A stretch of 64,000 nt of DNA from Chelonoidis abingdonii (GCF_003597395.2 NC_133770.1:18797200-18861199); one strand, 5' to 3'; shown: positions 44,034 to 55,740, numbered from the stretch's first letter. Notes: generated by a model not told the origin, from the sequence alone. Made by a program: numbers and translations.

Positions 44034-44490
44034 GATAAAATCTTGGCTCCGTTGAAGTCAATGGGAATTGTGCTATTGATTTCAGTGTGTGATGGAGTAG
44101 GGGCTGTCTGCATGGGGGATGGGAGAGCAGGGGATGTCTTTAGGTGAGGGACAGGATTTAAGTCTGTAACTTGAGCCAGGTAAGTGGGGGGAAGTCAGCA
44201 CCTTTGCCCGGGAAGCAGAACAAAGGAAGGGGCCGGCTGGAGGGAAGGAAGTTTCGTTTCGGTTTTGGGCTGGGTGGTTGGAATTCAGGGGGCTAAGCTT
44301 CCAGGACCCCAGAGCGGCTTGATTAAGGGATCCTGCCTGAGCCTCCAACCTCTGCTGTAACCTGCATTCCTGTTGTCCAATAAACCTTCTGTTTTACTGG
44401 CTGGCTGAGAGTCACTGAGAGTCCCAGGAAGAGGGGTGCAGGTCCGGACTTCCCCACACTCCGTGACACAGTGGGGTCAGAATTCTTCCC
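44034..44490. mobile_element. Palindromic MITE split by a solo LTR
   Basis: AAAATCTTGGCTCCGTTGAAG before the LTR and CAGTGGGGTCAGAATTC after it are the two arms of a palindrome around GATTTCAGTG. Removing the LTR and one CAGTG restores it. Confidence 0.6.
44088..44468 (+). mobile_element. Solo LTR, 381 bp
   Basis: Begins TGTGATGGAGT and ends ACTCCGTGACA, an inverted terminal pair with TG...CA. A perfect 5-bp duplication CAGTG flanks it (44083-44087 and 44469-44473). A polyadenylation signal AATAAA lies at about 44380, giving plus orientation. No internal retroviral or gypsy coding sequence flanks it, so it is a solo LTR left by recombination. Confidence 0.92.
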
Positions 44491-44639
44491 TTTGTGTGTG
44501 TACACATACATCTGCATACTGGCAGGGGGAGATTTTTCAAAGGAAGGAAAACAGGAAATAGGTCCCCAACTCCTAATGAAAGCCAATGAGAGCTAAGTGC
44601 CAAGCCTCCATTTGTTCCTTCAAAATTTTTTCCCAAATT

Positions 44640-44735
44640 ACAAACCCTGCTAAACAGAGAGCAGGAATTGACTTCTAAAGTGATATGTACAGCACCGAGC
44701 ACAATCCAATCCTAACTGCAGCCTCTGGACTTTGA
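44640..44735 (+). repeat. SINE 3' tail, degraded
   Basis: TAAACAGAGAGCAGGAATTG then TGTACAGCACCGAGCACAATC match the tail family. Confidence 0.45.
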
Positions 44736-44812
44736 TTAATCAAGACAGTATAGTATAGCTGAGAGTGAACAGTACTTGAAGTATAACTACAGAGGTTATA
44801 TTATGTTACTTG

Positions 44813-45167
44813 TAGAGCCGGTCAAAAATTTTCCAGGGAGTTTTCCATTGGAAAATGCTCATTCAACTGAATTGAAATGTTTTGCAAGGCCATATCAACT
44901 TCCCATTGAAATGTTCAATGGGAAATTATCAAAACATTTCTATAAAGGTTGAAATGTTACATTTCAACTTGTATATTATAACAAAAACCAAATAATTTCA
45001 ACCTTATCAAAACAAAACATAAATACGATTAAAGAAAAATATTTCAGAATATTTTGTTTTGTGAAAAAATTCTAATTTTAGCTTTTCATCTGATTTGGGA
45101 TCGAACCAAATTTTGGTCTCTTGGAATGTCCCACAGGATGGAAATTCCAGTTTTTGGACTAGCTGTA
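44813..45167. mobile_element. AT-rich MITE, 355 bp
   Basis: Ends TAGAGCCGGTCAAAAATTTTC and GGACTAGCTGTA are imperfect inverted repeats. The interior is rich in TTTTCCATTGGAAAA-like palindromes and AAACATTT strings. Superfamily not determined. Confidence 0.6.
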
Positions 45168-46985
45168 GTTACTAGTGTGCTGAAAGGGCAAGGTGAGTTA
45201 ATGAGTTCGCAAACCAGAAGTTAGAAGAGTTACAGAGATTCATCCCCTCTCAGAGAACAGATGTCCAGAAACTTTGTAAACCTTCGTTAGTGAAACGAAT
45301 ATTCTGTGCGGTTTATAAATGTTTTTGGTCATATGTCACTGCAGTTCCTGTAACCAAGAGAAGAATTTAGTGCTTTCTAGGGAACAGTCTCAGCACCATT
45401 TGCCTCTGTTCTTCAGTACCAAAATCACCAAAGCCAGCAGATTCATATTTGTAACAAATAAATAAATGAAGCTAAGCTCTGGCTTCAGCAGTAAACTTCC
45501 TTCCAGCATGTCTCATTCCTCTTGTTTGGAAAAGGAATGTAAATAAAATACAAAGAATAAAACTTGCTCTGTCAGGCTGTGAATGCCCTACAATTCCTGT
45601 AAATTATTCCCTTTCTCCAGCTTTCACAAAGGCATATCATAAACTGTCTGCTCTTGATACTTGGCCTTGTGTTAAAGAAATGCTAGATACAAGTGTGGGC
45701 AGTTTTGATTGTCTGTTATAACCCAGGCATTGTGTATTTATAAAACAGACTGGAGGATTCACTGATTTACTAGATTAAATATTTCATATCCAGCTCAGAA
45801 TAGAGTGACCAAAAATCATTATTAGTTGTTATCTGTGAAATGTCCAAAGTGAATTGAGACTTTGTGGTCTCATTTAAATCCCTAATGGACTATAATCCCT
45901 AAACATAGGAGTTGAGATGCATTGAAATGACGTAATATCATCTGTAATTAGGTAGCTTGGAATAGCAAAGCTACTGCAGCCTGCAATGTAAATCCTGCAT
46001 TCATCAGGCAATGTTTTTGTACGAAATAAAGAGAGACCAACAAGGAAACCACACAATTTAAAAAAAGAAATTGAACTAAATACTTCTATAGCTCCAATCC
46101 CTCCCCCTCCCCTGTTTGTTTCCTAGCAGAGCTTCATATGTTTGAAGTTGAATGATGATGTATTTTATTTCAGTAAATAGCACCTCCTTCTCACTAGAGG
46201 TGATTTGAATAGCTCAGTTGAGTGTAAAGAAAAGGAAAGCAGTACCACATTAATTTAGATCCCCATTTCATGCATTTAGATCATTGCTGACTTCAGCATC
46301 TTTGGAATGAATATGTTCCTACTTGCTGCAATTTACATGGTTGGACATCTGATTACAGAAGGCTTTTCCTCAGTCTTTCATGATATTTTTTCACTGCTAG
46401 CATTGATCTTGTGCTCTTGACTTTCATGGGAATGTTGACTGAGTAAAAGGGGAGTTTTGCATGAGTTAGGATTGTAGGCTCCAGCCTGGAGTGCTATTTC
46501 ACATTGCCTGTTGACATTTCAGTCACTCTGCTGCATTTTCACAGTTCAGTATTCAATCCAAGATTATCTATGCCCATCTGTTATCTATCCTGCTGCATAT
46601 GTGACCTGTGCATCACCCTACATTTCTTTTCTAATCTAGTTCAGTTTTGCATCCAGTCATTATTTAAGGTTTGTTTCCTCTGTCCATAAACTAACAGCAC
46701 ACACTTTCCTCTAACACGTATTTTAAACAAAAGTAACCTGCAGAATATTATTATATTATAGGGATGTATGTATATGTATTTAAATCATGTTATGTGGATT
46801 ACATCACCTCTTCTAGGTTTATATTACCCTTGTGCTAAAGGGGCAATGGAATCATAAGAGCCAAATGATTGCAGGATGCAATGTCTCAGGAAAGCCAGAT
46901 GGCCATCGTATTAGTCTTTGCCCATGAACCCGAAATACAACCCCTTTGTGCATATCCATTATGATACAGTCCTTAATTACATCAC
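45168..46985. other. Longest repeat-poor stretch
   Basis: About 1.8 kb with no recognisable transposon and no coding frame with a domain. The best place in the window to look for conserved non-coding elements or regulatory sequence. Confidence 0.4.
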
Positions 46986-47005
46986 CGCATACTATTTTTC
47001 CACAG

Positions 47006-47134
47006 GACCCCTGCCTCATTCAGTGCACAGAAGGGGCCTGCTCTGGGGATGGAGCAGGGCTGTGCAGTAAAGGAGACTTATCTGTGGACTTGTCTCCTCT
47101 TCATTCAACTTGGGCAGCTTTCCTCCTCCAGAAG
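47006..47134 (+). other. Candidate exon (129 bp, phase 0-0), unproven
   Basis: A splice-acceptor-like TATTTTTCCACAG precedes 47006 and a donor-like CAGAAG|GTAAGC follows 47134. The 43 codons between are open: DPCLIQCTEGACSGDG begins it and it ends LLQK, with four cysteines near the start. The length is a multiple of three. No homology was recognised, no neighbouring exon was found, and a diverged repeat starts at about 47200. It may be chance. Confidence 0.25.
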
Positions 47135-47199
47135 GTAAGCTCCCTGTACTGGTGTCCAGCTCAGACCTGCAAGGGCAAGGAAAGTACTTCTCAGCCCCT

Positions 47200-47640
47200 A
47201 TATAGATGGAATCTTCTGGGAATTCAGCTGTGAAATTCTAGCAAGCACTCGTTGAGCATGTGCAAACTGTGACTTTTTAAAGGTATAAACTTGGCCACAT
47301 TTGGGCAGTACACAAGGACAACAAAAGGCACATCCCTGACACAAAGATCACCCCTTTGCTAAATTTCCTATCTGAAACGTGTGCTTAAGAACATTTCAAA
47401 AAAGAGGTTGCCAGAATTTTTTGAACATGGGCAAAACAATGTTTTTTCCCTAGCCTTGTTCTCAAAGATGGCAGAACCAAACAATTTACACTGGGGCAGA
47501 CATCCAGCATGGAAAACTTCTTCCCAAACACTTTAAAGTTTGGCAAACTTATAAGCAACTGAAAAGGCAGATCTTATTATAGAAAGTGTCAGGCATCCTT
47601 AAAAACAGACAGGTATTACCAGCCCAGCAGATGTTAATGG
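47200..47640 (+). repeat. Unclassified interspersed repeat, copy 2
   Basis: Diverged partner of 31230-31660 with the same ordered blocks, for example GAGCATGTGCAAACTGTGAC, TTGCCAGAATTTTTTGAAC, CTAGCCTTGTTCTCAAAG and TTTAAAGTTTGGCAAAC. Both copies are in the same orientation. Confidence 0.7.
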
Positions 47641-48425
47641 TTGCTATTACTAATCCATTTAAAGAGGGCATCATACCTTCTTCCCCACAACAGCTTCCAC
47701 TCACTAGTGATACAGAATGAGGTCCATGGTCACACCCCGATACTTCGCAGGGGGTGTGGTACTATCTGGCTCCATGGCCTGTGTTCATGCTTCACTACAC
47801 ATTACGCTCAGGGTACAAGCCCCAAAATTCTAACTGCTACTTGTAGAAGTCAGGAAGGGCACCCTGGCCTCTTTCCTTTCCCACCCCACTCCAACTTGTG
47901 CACCTGTGCATGAGCAGGTGGATTCTTGTCCAGCATGCATAGATGTCTCTGCATTTTGGGAAGAAAAATAGCATCTCTACAACACCAAACTAAAGGCAAC
48001 TTTCCCCACCCCCAGAATAATTTACAAACCATTCCCCGTCTCAGCCAGAGTGTTACTGAAGCTGTCAAGAGAAAGGAATCCATGTAGAAACATCACTTCG
48101 CTGGGAAATGTAAAATGGCAACAAGTGGGTCCCTCTTCAGCATGGCCAATACTTCATATAAAATGATGTACAACTAACCTGCAATTGAGTTCAGTGCAGC
48201 AGCTCTCTTCTGGGATGCCTAGTTGTAGGTTCTGGGCTTGTTCTAACAAAAGAACTTTAAAATAGTGAATGAAAAAGCTACATGGCATTTCAGTTGTCAA
48301 TGTTCTTTTTCATTCCTGATTATTTCATCATATCTTTAACTCTTTCCCCACCTTAACATGTGGCTTCCAACCTATCGGCTCTCTTGACAATTAAATCTAT
48401 CAAGTGAGTGGTTGAGTCCCTTCCA
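47641..48425. other. Unique sequence
   Basis: No gene or repeat supported. Confidence 0.35.
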
Positions 48426-48429
48426 CTTC

Positions 48430-49690
48430 ATTCTCTCCTCTTCCCATCATACCTTTGCCCCTCTCCCAATGCATAGTCTATTTCTCCAACTCCATCTTAA
48501 ACCCAATATCCAATTCATCTGCTCTTGAGCCACCTCTAGAGAAAGTTCCTAGTGACTTTATGGATGTCTCCCACAATGAGTTTGTCTTGTGCGCTTTCAT
48601 CTCTATTTTCTTTGTCAAACAAACACTGTCTTTCCACCTGCATTAATTTCCACACCAACAAACCACATTGTCACTTGCAAACCTTTAACTCTTTTTTTAA
48701 AACAAAAAAAAAAACCCAAGATCTTGTCAACATCTTCAAAAGAAGATTGACGGGATCCACCAAAATGTCCTCTTTCATCCCTCTTCTTTTTCTCTGTGAC
48801 TCTAAGGCCTCTTGCTTGCTGTCTTCCTCTACACTATAGACTTCATCCTGTCCTGGCTACTGATCTCCTTTCCCTCCTCTTTATCCTCTCTTCCGCCACT
48901 CTTCTGATTCACCCCTTCAGAGTTCAAGCATGTTCTGGTGTTCCATCCCCACCTGCTTCTCCAATTAATGCCACACCTCTAAATTCATTGTACATGCCAT
49001 TGTACATGCCATGTCCTTGTCCCCACCACAGTCCTGAATCCCCACCTCCTTCACTGAGACTGCTTTCAGCAAGGTTTTGAATAATCTCTTCCTGGCCAAA
49101 TCACAGGGTCACTGATCCCCATACCCTGACACCTGCTGCTTTTGACACTGCTTGATGATCTTTCTCAACAGCTTGTGATCTCCAGACTCCCACACTATTG
49201 GCTTCTCCTGGTTTTCCACATATCTCTGTCGCCATTTCTTTAGTGTCTCTTTCAGTGGGTCTCCTCACCTCTTCTACTTTCTGTGGGGGTCTCCTGGGCC
49301 ACCTCCACTTCTCCCTTCACATTTTTCTGTGTGATCTTATCAGCTGATGTGGTTTCAGTGACTCTTTATACTGATGACTCACAAATGGACCTCTGTACTC
49401 CTGACTTGTCTCCCTCCACTCAGTCTTGAAACACAGTCTCTGGGTGCATCATGGTCAACTTAAACATAATATGACCGAAAATGGACTATTTTGCCTCCAA
49501 AGCCTTCTCCTTTCTCTCTGTTTTCTGTCTGGTGGTGTGTTCAACTATGTCTCCCTATTGCCCAGGCCCACAACCTTTTACTCCCCCATTTCCCTCACCC
49601 CTCGCATCCAAGCTGTGTCTGAATCCTGCTGTCGTCATGACAAAACCCAAAGGGGCATATCTTTCTTGCAGATGAAGTGACATCCAGATT
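48430..49690 (+). mobile_element. L2 LINE ORF2 fragment, old
   Basis: CT-rich coding relic. In broken frames: DLVNIFKRRLTGSTKMSS (endonuclease-RT linker), a CTGCTTTTGACACTGCTTGA string that corresponds to the 'AAFDTVDH' motif, TGGTTTTCCACATATCTCTG and CCATTTCTTTAGTGTCTC. Then SVTLYTDDSQMDLCTPDLSP, where the catalytic YADD appears as YTDD. MVNLNI-like follow-on is shifted. Multiple frame changes and stops. The part before 49080 is less certain. Confidence 0.65.
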
Positions 49691-49694
49691 GATC

Positions 49695-50540
49695 TCTAGC
49701 TAGGTCCTTGAGATGGCAATAAGGCAAATTGTCCTCTTGAGATGGGCCTCTTCTCCTCTTGAGTAATACATGGAGTCTCCATAGAATTATTGCTGAGAAA
49801 GCATTTCATACAGGAAACACGCAATATGTAACTGATTCCTCTGTGTTCTGCAAATTCAGCAGAGTTATTTGAACTTAACTGTTGCAGGAAATGCACTTTG
49901 TGTGGTCCAAACATTTGTAAAAACTAGGTCAGAGTCTAGCACTTTTTAACAGTGTGGTAGAAGTCCTGAGGCAAGAATTTTCCAGTTCCTACTAGACATT
50001 ATTGCCTATTAAGATGATCTGTTGTAACCGCTGTTCTTCTCTTAGGAAGCAGTAGAGAGTGACTCTTATAAATTGTCTGAGTTGAGCTCTAGGCAGAGTA
50101 AATGTATATGGTAATCCTGAAAGTATCATTTTGCACCTTACTCCTTTGGTTTTAATCACGGTTGTAAGACACTTGTTTTGCAGGCATTTTCCATCATCGG
50201 ATCTTTGGGGCTAGTAGCAGATCTCAAAATGTGATGTATGCATTTTGACGGCGAGGATACAGACAAAATTTAAATGGAACTGATTAAAAAAAGAATAAAC
50301 CATGGTGTTTGTCACCCAGACAAAGAGACAGCTATGTATTGTACAGCTACGTCATTGTTTCTTAAACGGTCTGTATTTGAAAATCAATGACAGAGGAAGG
50401 TGCAAAATCCCTCTGGGCTTCCTGCCATTCCATTATCTTAATCATTCTGTAACTTCACGTTCATTAAGAATACAAAAGGATTTTCAGTTATACTAAGGCC
50501 CCTTTACCCCACGCTGTAGAGTAAAGGAGGTTATAGTGAG
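49695..50540. other. Unique sequence
   Basis: No gene or repeat supported. Confidence 0.35.
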
Positions 50541-50546
50541 TAGGCC

Positions 50547-51151
50547 TGTCACAGGGAGAGCTGGCCCTTTCAGAGGAGTCAGCCCCACCTGTGCCTAGTC
50601 ATCTTGGTTTTGAGTGATTTGGGGTTGGGGTGGTAGCTGGGCCAGGTGACCAGGTATCAGTGGGGGCATTGCTTCTGATAAAAGGCAGCCAGATCACCTA
50701 GGAAAGACTGACAGACAGGGTGTCTAGAGAGGCTCTCCACACCTGCCACAGGGAAAAGCCTGGCTACACTTACCTATAGTGAGGGTCAGTAGAGAATTGA
50801 TAGCCCTGAGGAAGGGTCTGGTCCTTCCAGAGGGAAGTAGCCTGGATTGGATAGAGCAGATGGGTAGTGAAGGGAGTTAACACTTGTTTAGGAATCCCGA
50901 CTGGGACATCTTGTGCACTGGGCTGCTGAGCCCTGTGAGGGCACATAGGCCAAACCGCACAGGACCCAGGGTGAGGCTGCTGGGCATCTGTCCAGTTTGT
51001 GTTGAACTGTGTTGTGTTAAAAATAAAGTAGATCCTGGCAGGGGTGGCTACTTGACTTGCCTGGTGTCAGGGACAGTTTTGAGAACCCCAAGAATGGGGA
51101 AACTAAGACAGCAGCAGGGTCTGATGGAGGATGAAGTGAAACCTTGTTACA
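50547..51151 (+). mobile_element. LTR, 605 bp, probable
   Basis: Starts TGTCACAGGGAGAGC and ends CCTTGTTACA; the ends are imperfect inverted repeats with TG...CA. AATAAA at about 51020 gives plus orientation. Flanking AGGCC and CAGCC match only 3/5, so the target duplication is unconvincing. Internal retroelement sequence is absent. Confidence 0.65.
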
Positions 51152-51427
51152 CAGCCCTCGTCTATTACCAGAGTGGTGTAAAGAGGTGATAGTGCAGCTG
51201 CCCCTCTGGACTAGATAGGAGTCTTTTTCAAGGAGGCACCCGACAGCTTGGCTGGCTGGCTAGTCTGGGTGTAGGGGGGTGTTGTGCACTCCCTGTCCAC
51301 TTACTCAGATTGGGGATTAGTAGGCACTGCCCTCATTCCCCTCCCCCTTTCCTCAGCTAAAGTAGTAGTTTGAGCAGGGCTAAGCATGTGATCCCTATTC
51401 CCCTACCTGGCTGAATCCAATCCTCTG

Positions 51428-51650
51428 AGAAGGAGTCTGGTGGTTAGCACACTAGGGTAGGGTGCTGCAGAAACAGGTTCAACCCCCTACTTTGACTTAC
51501 ACACACGACAGCTGTGGCATTTAATTTTGTGACTCAGTTTCTCGTCTGTAAAATAGGGACAGTCATCCCTAGCTCACAGGGTGGTTGTGTGAGGATAAAT
51601 ACATTCAGAATTGGGAGGTTCTCAGATACTATGGTAACAGGGGCGATAGC
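51428..51650 (+). repeat. MIR, nearly complete (plus)
   Basis: TCTGGTGGTTAGCACACTAG (box A), CAGGTTCAACCCCC (box B), CTCAGTTTCTCGTCTGTAAA, ATAGGGACAGTCATCCC, CACAGGGTGGTTGTGTGAGG and TTCTCAGATACTATGG follow MIR order. Confidence 0.85.
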
Positions 51651-51659
51651 AGTACCACA

Positions 51660-52860
51660 GAGAAGACTGACAGCCTAGCCTTTCATTTTTAAATAAAACA
51701 CAGAACCTTCTCTCTGAATGTCTCTGCTGCTGCTGCAAAATCCATGCAGATGTGCACACACTGTGCAGTAATTTGATTAGGGAGACCAAGATAGTAACAA
51801 TTAAACAAGTAAAGCCACATTTATTCTGTCAATCCGACATGCTCACACTTCAGTTGACACTGTTTGAAAGTTCCACCACTTGAGAGAAAACTCTGCAGCT
51901 CGAAGGCCTGAGAGGGGATGAGGAATACCTAGACGAGATTTTGGTTTGTAGCGAGAGAAGCTCCAGTCTTGGAATTTTTGATTAGGATGACACTATCCAA
52001 AGGTCCCTATCTTAATGTGCCATAATTCATTGATTGGTTAGTTCAAAAGATAGTGCTGTTCAGTTGATTCATGCAGGCTGAGATTTGCTCTGAATGGTTT
52101 AATGAATTTGGGATCTCTTATTTGAACAGGAAAAAAAGTGTGCATAGGTTTGGATCATCTGGATCTGAACCCAGGTATTAATTTGAGGTATCACGTAGAA
52201 AGATGCTACAGCAAGTATTTCTGGGGGTTATGTTTTTCACAGCTAGAGAGCTAGTTCCACATTTTGGCTCTGGGCTCATTGGCAATGTGTTGGTTTGCAG
52301 GACTCTTGTCTTTAAAAAGGACATCTCTTCAGCCCACATTACCATCATACAGTTAAACTCAGTTTGGCTGTTTGCACTCAAGGGGGCCACGCCTGGGATA
52401 TCGAGGAGGGTTGCATGTCAGGTATAAGATGTACCAGCATAGGAGTGGGGAGGAATCATATAATATCCAACCAATGTAACTATTCTTTGACAATTCCTTC
52501 TCTGAACCATAGAATCCAGTGGTAGAAAATAAGATCTTGGAAGAGGACGGATAATGTAGTAATGAGGTACAAGCCTACTGCATCTTTAACGTAACAGCCG
52601 TGCCCCACTAATATACCACTTTTAAGTATATTCGTAACAAATAAATAAAAGCACTCTCGGGAATGTGTAGTATTTGCTTAGTAATTCCTCAAACACTGCA
52701 GAAAAATTTGCAAGTAATTTCTCACTTAAATGAATAAATAAAGTGATGGCAAAACTTACTGTATGACCTGATTGTACATATAAATTGTTTGTCAGGTGAC
52801 GCTGCAAAGCACGGAGTACCTAACTCCCATTAAAGTTAGTCGAGAGTGCGTTAACTGAGA
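51660..52860. other. Unique sequence
   Basis: Frames on opposite strands at 52178-52427 overlap and have no domain. No gene supported. Confidence 0.35.
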
Positions 52861-52865
52861 GTAAT

Positions 52866-52985
52866 ATTACCTAGTGAACAGAGCAGTGAACTAGGACTCA
52901 GCTGTTAAATGGGAATAATTATACTTTTGTAAAATGCATGGAAATCTACTGATGAGAAGTGCTTTATAAGAGCTGGGTATTATCC
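52866..52985 (+). repeat. MIR fragment (plus), degraded
   Basis: GAACTAGGACTCAGCTGTTA, AATGGGAATAATTATAC and GAGAAGTGCTTTATAAGAGC follow MIR order. Confidence 0.5.
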
Positions 52986-53326
52986 TACAGCACCTTGTAA
53001 AATTGAGCCATTTGTTGTTCATTATTTAACCTTTACAATGGGTTAGTACATAGGTCTCCATCAAGTCAGGGTCCCATTGTGCATGGGTCTACAAACAGTT
53101 TCAGCAGTGGAAAAGAGTTTACATGGATGTCTTTTACTTTTAATCAAAGTAAATTTATCAGCATATGCACAGTGTGCCCCGCCATTCGACAGCATCATCA
53201 TCAGCCAGATGTAGAGCTGGTAGCCTGTTATTGATATAAGCCTTGATGAGTGCCAAGTGACTATGAGACATAGTCTGAAGTTGACCACAACTGCATTGCA
53301 GGTCGTTAGAAAAACCTCATTTAAAG

Positions 53327-53454
53327 ATCAGAGGGGTAACTGTGTTAATCTGGATTTGTAAAAAGCATATATCTGACAAAGTGGGTATTCACCCATGAAA
53401 GCTTATGTTCCAATATATTTGTTAGTCTCTAAAGTGCCACAGGACTCTTGGTTG
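53327..53454. mobile_element. 128-bp PLE tail with internal inversion
   Basis: GAGGGGTAACTGTGTTAATC (inverted tail end) is joined to GACAAAGTGGGTATTCACCC and TTTGTTAGTCTCTAAAGTGC in the opposite sense. An 11-bp perfect duplication CTCATTTAAAG flanks it (53316-53326 and 53455-53465). Same subfamily as 7727-7816. Confidence 0.9.
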
Positions 53455-54133
53455 CTCATTTAAAGAGAGTGGCTGCACAGTTGCCCTGTCCTGTTTGCAA
53501 CAGGAGTGCAGTACTCTGCTGTTGAATAGCAGAGGGCAAGAGCTGATGTTCAAAGTGTCGGGGTGCTCGCATCTCAGGTTGAACCAGTCAATTTTCTGGG
53601 CAAGTTGTTCTGAGTACTGACTTTGACCACCAACTTCCTGAAGTGGTTGCACTATATTAATGACTTGTCCAAGGTCACAAAGGTAAATGGCGTTTGAGTC
53701 ATGCTCCAGGCATTGGCCGTTGAAGAAAGCATTTAACTCATGGCTTGTGCTTGCATTATGCAGATGAAATATACTAGAAGCCATCTTGGAAAAGCTCAGC
53801 TGCAGGCATCACTGACTACAATAGTCCACCATGAACTTCTTATCATTCAAGGCCTTGTCATTTTTAAGAAGGACTGAGCATGGTAGCTACAGCAGATGTC
53901 GTCAGCATAGATCAGCTTGCACGAGAGTGTAGCTGCTCATTGATGTACACATTGAACAGGATCAGTGAAAGAACTGAGCCTTTAGGAAGGCCATTGAGCT
54001 GACACTTCAAGAGCTACAGCAGTTTACTATGTGTACTCTAAATTGCCTGTTTTGGAGAAAGCTCTACTATTTTGACCACTCGGCAACTTAGAGAGTTTAA
54101 ACAAAAGGCCTCTGTACCAACCTGTGTCATAGG

Positions 54134-54436
54134 CATAGGCGTCAGCTCCATGGGTGCTCTGGGGATGGAGCAGCCCTACTCACCCCCCCATAAGCTCCCC
54201 CCACCCCATCTCCCCAGCACATCCAGTCTCAGCGCTTCCCCTCCCTCCCGCCATGATCAGGTGTCCCACAGCATGCGGGCAAAGAGGCTATGAGGGGAGC
54301 GGGGAAGACTCAGTGCACTCAGGGGAGGGGGCAGAACTAGGTGGGAAGAGGCAGGCTGGGGGTGGAGTGGGGGCAGGGCCTATGGCAGAACTGAGGGTCG
54401 AGCACCCCACGGCACTTTGGAAAGTCAGCACCTGTG
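54134..54436. mobile_element. hAT element, 303 bp
   Basis: Ends CATAGGCGTCAGCTCC and AAAGTCAGCACCTGTG are inverted. A perfect 8-bp duplication GTCATAGG flanks it (54126-54133 and 54437-54444). GC-rich, non-coding interior. It splits the jockey-like LINE. Confidence 0.93.
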
Positions 54437-55084
54437 GTCATAGGAAGCAGTCAAATCCAAGAAGATGGCTCCAGTCATTTTTTGTTGAAAACCATTTTCA
54501 ATAAAGGTGGTCAAGGCCAGGACTTGTTCACAGGTGCTACATCCTTTCCTGAACCCTGCCTGCTTGATTTGCAAGACATCCAAATCCAGAGCAATTCATT
54601 GGTGTCTGATAGTTTGATCCTCCTTGAAGCACACTGACAGCAAGGATATTTGGCAGTAACTTGACATGTTGCAGGCATCCTTGCCTGGCTTAAGAATGGC
54701 AATAATCTTTACTGGATGCCAAATACGTGGTAACTTCTTCTCATTAGTGACCCATATGTAGAAGATAGTAAGCCACTGTGATGCCTTTGGTCCAAGGTGT
54801 TTAAGGATTTCCAGTAAGATGTTATCATAGTCCGTCACTGTGCCTGGCTTGATGGAGTTAAGGACTTTGTCTAGCTTGTTGACTGTGAATGGCTCTGGTT
54901 GTCTCCTACCCACGTTCTGATATCGTAGTTGGTGCCATTTGTCATATACTTTGCGTTTCAATCACTTCTCCACCAGGACCTTTGCTACCTGCAGTAGATG
55001 ACTTGAAGTAAAGACAATATATGAATATATCAGCCACTTAGGTTGAAATTCACCCTCTTTCCAGGTCTATGCAGAGATTAATTG

Positions 55085-55200
55085 ATTTTAAGGCCAGAAG
55101 AGACCATTAGATCATCTAGTCTGTCCTCAGGCTTAACACCAGCCATAGAACTCAGTTCAGGACACTCCTATACTGAGCCCTTTTTTGAGTGCGTATGGTT
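55085..55200 (-). mobile_element. CR1 3' end (minus)
   Basis: TTTTAAGGCCAGAAGAGACC then ATTAGATCATCTAGTCTGTC is the reverse complement of a CR1 3' terminus, an older subfamily than 33901. Confidence 0.75.
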
Positions 55201-55204
55201 CATA

Positions 55205-55740
55205 GGCCTTGTGTGAGCACACTTTCAGGAGGGGTGAATTTCACTCTGATATGGATAATTTTTTTAAGAATGAAACACTCTCTGGGCTACAAATTTACAA
55301 GTATCAAATTGCAACCTCTTCCTTCCCCCTTTTTGTACATGAACGCCTTCCCAAGGTGAAGATCCAATGGCACCATCTTTTGAATGTTCAAACTTCTGGG
55401 ATTGAAAGAAGTGGGTACTGTTTTCTTCCAACCATGTATAAACTTGGCAACATGCAAGGATGGAAGCTGGCTCATTTAAACTGCAGTGGAACAGTGGCAT
55501 TTTGTGGCACTTGTCATGCTTACTAAGGAGCCACCTCTCTGTAGTAGTATACCACATGCCATCAGGAATATGTGAGACTTAGTGGACCAACATGTGCTTT
55601 CTATCAGGTCATAGAGTTACATGAACTTTTACTGTGGCATTGTAATATTTTTTATGCCTATTGTGTGAGAGAACTCATTTAAAGCAATCCTTTGGATCAT
55701 ATGGGGCTTCTCTCTTTTGGCCCTAATGTGAATGTTTCAG
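55205..55740. other. Unique sequence
   Basis: Frames on both strands at 55209-55557 overlap; no domain recognised. Confidence 0.35.

Larger units (their letters stand above)
53160..54961 (-). pseudogene. Jockey-like LINE reverse transcriptase, broken
   Basis: The N-terminal part (54961-54596, 121 codons) reads KPGTVTDYDNILLEILKHLG then IWHPVKIIAILKPGKDACNM and YCQISLLSV, the first RT motif ('KPGK...YRPISLLS'). After a hAT insertion the frame resumes with GLPKGSVLSLILFNVYIN near 53980-53930 and, one shift later, LIYADDICCSY near 53920-53890: the catalytic YADD is intact. 53784-53422 holds the thumb region (SSIFHLHNASTSHELNAFFN). A C-terminal CSCGQ...QTMSHSH-like cysteine motif follows near 53280-53240 in another frame. 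Catalytic motifs survive but at least four frame changes and two insertions make it inactive. Clade assignment to jockey/I-type is by motif style only. Confidence 0.75.
53140..55005 (-). mobile_element. Jockey-like non-LTR LINE (minus), interrupted
   Basis: Minus-strand LINE spanning a reverse transcriptase and a C-terminal cysteine motif. A 128-bp PLE tail (53327-53454) and a hAT (54134-54436) are inserted in it, each with its own target duplication. Both the family and the nesting order follow from the sequence; no other copy occurs in this window. Confidence 0.75.
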
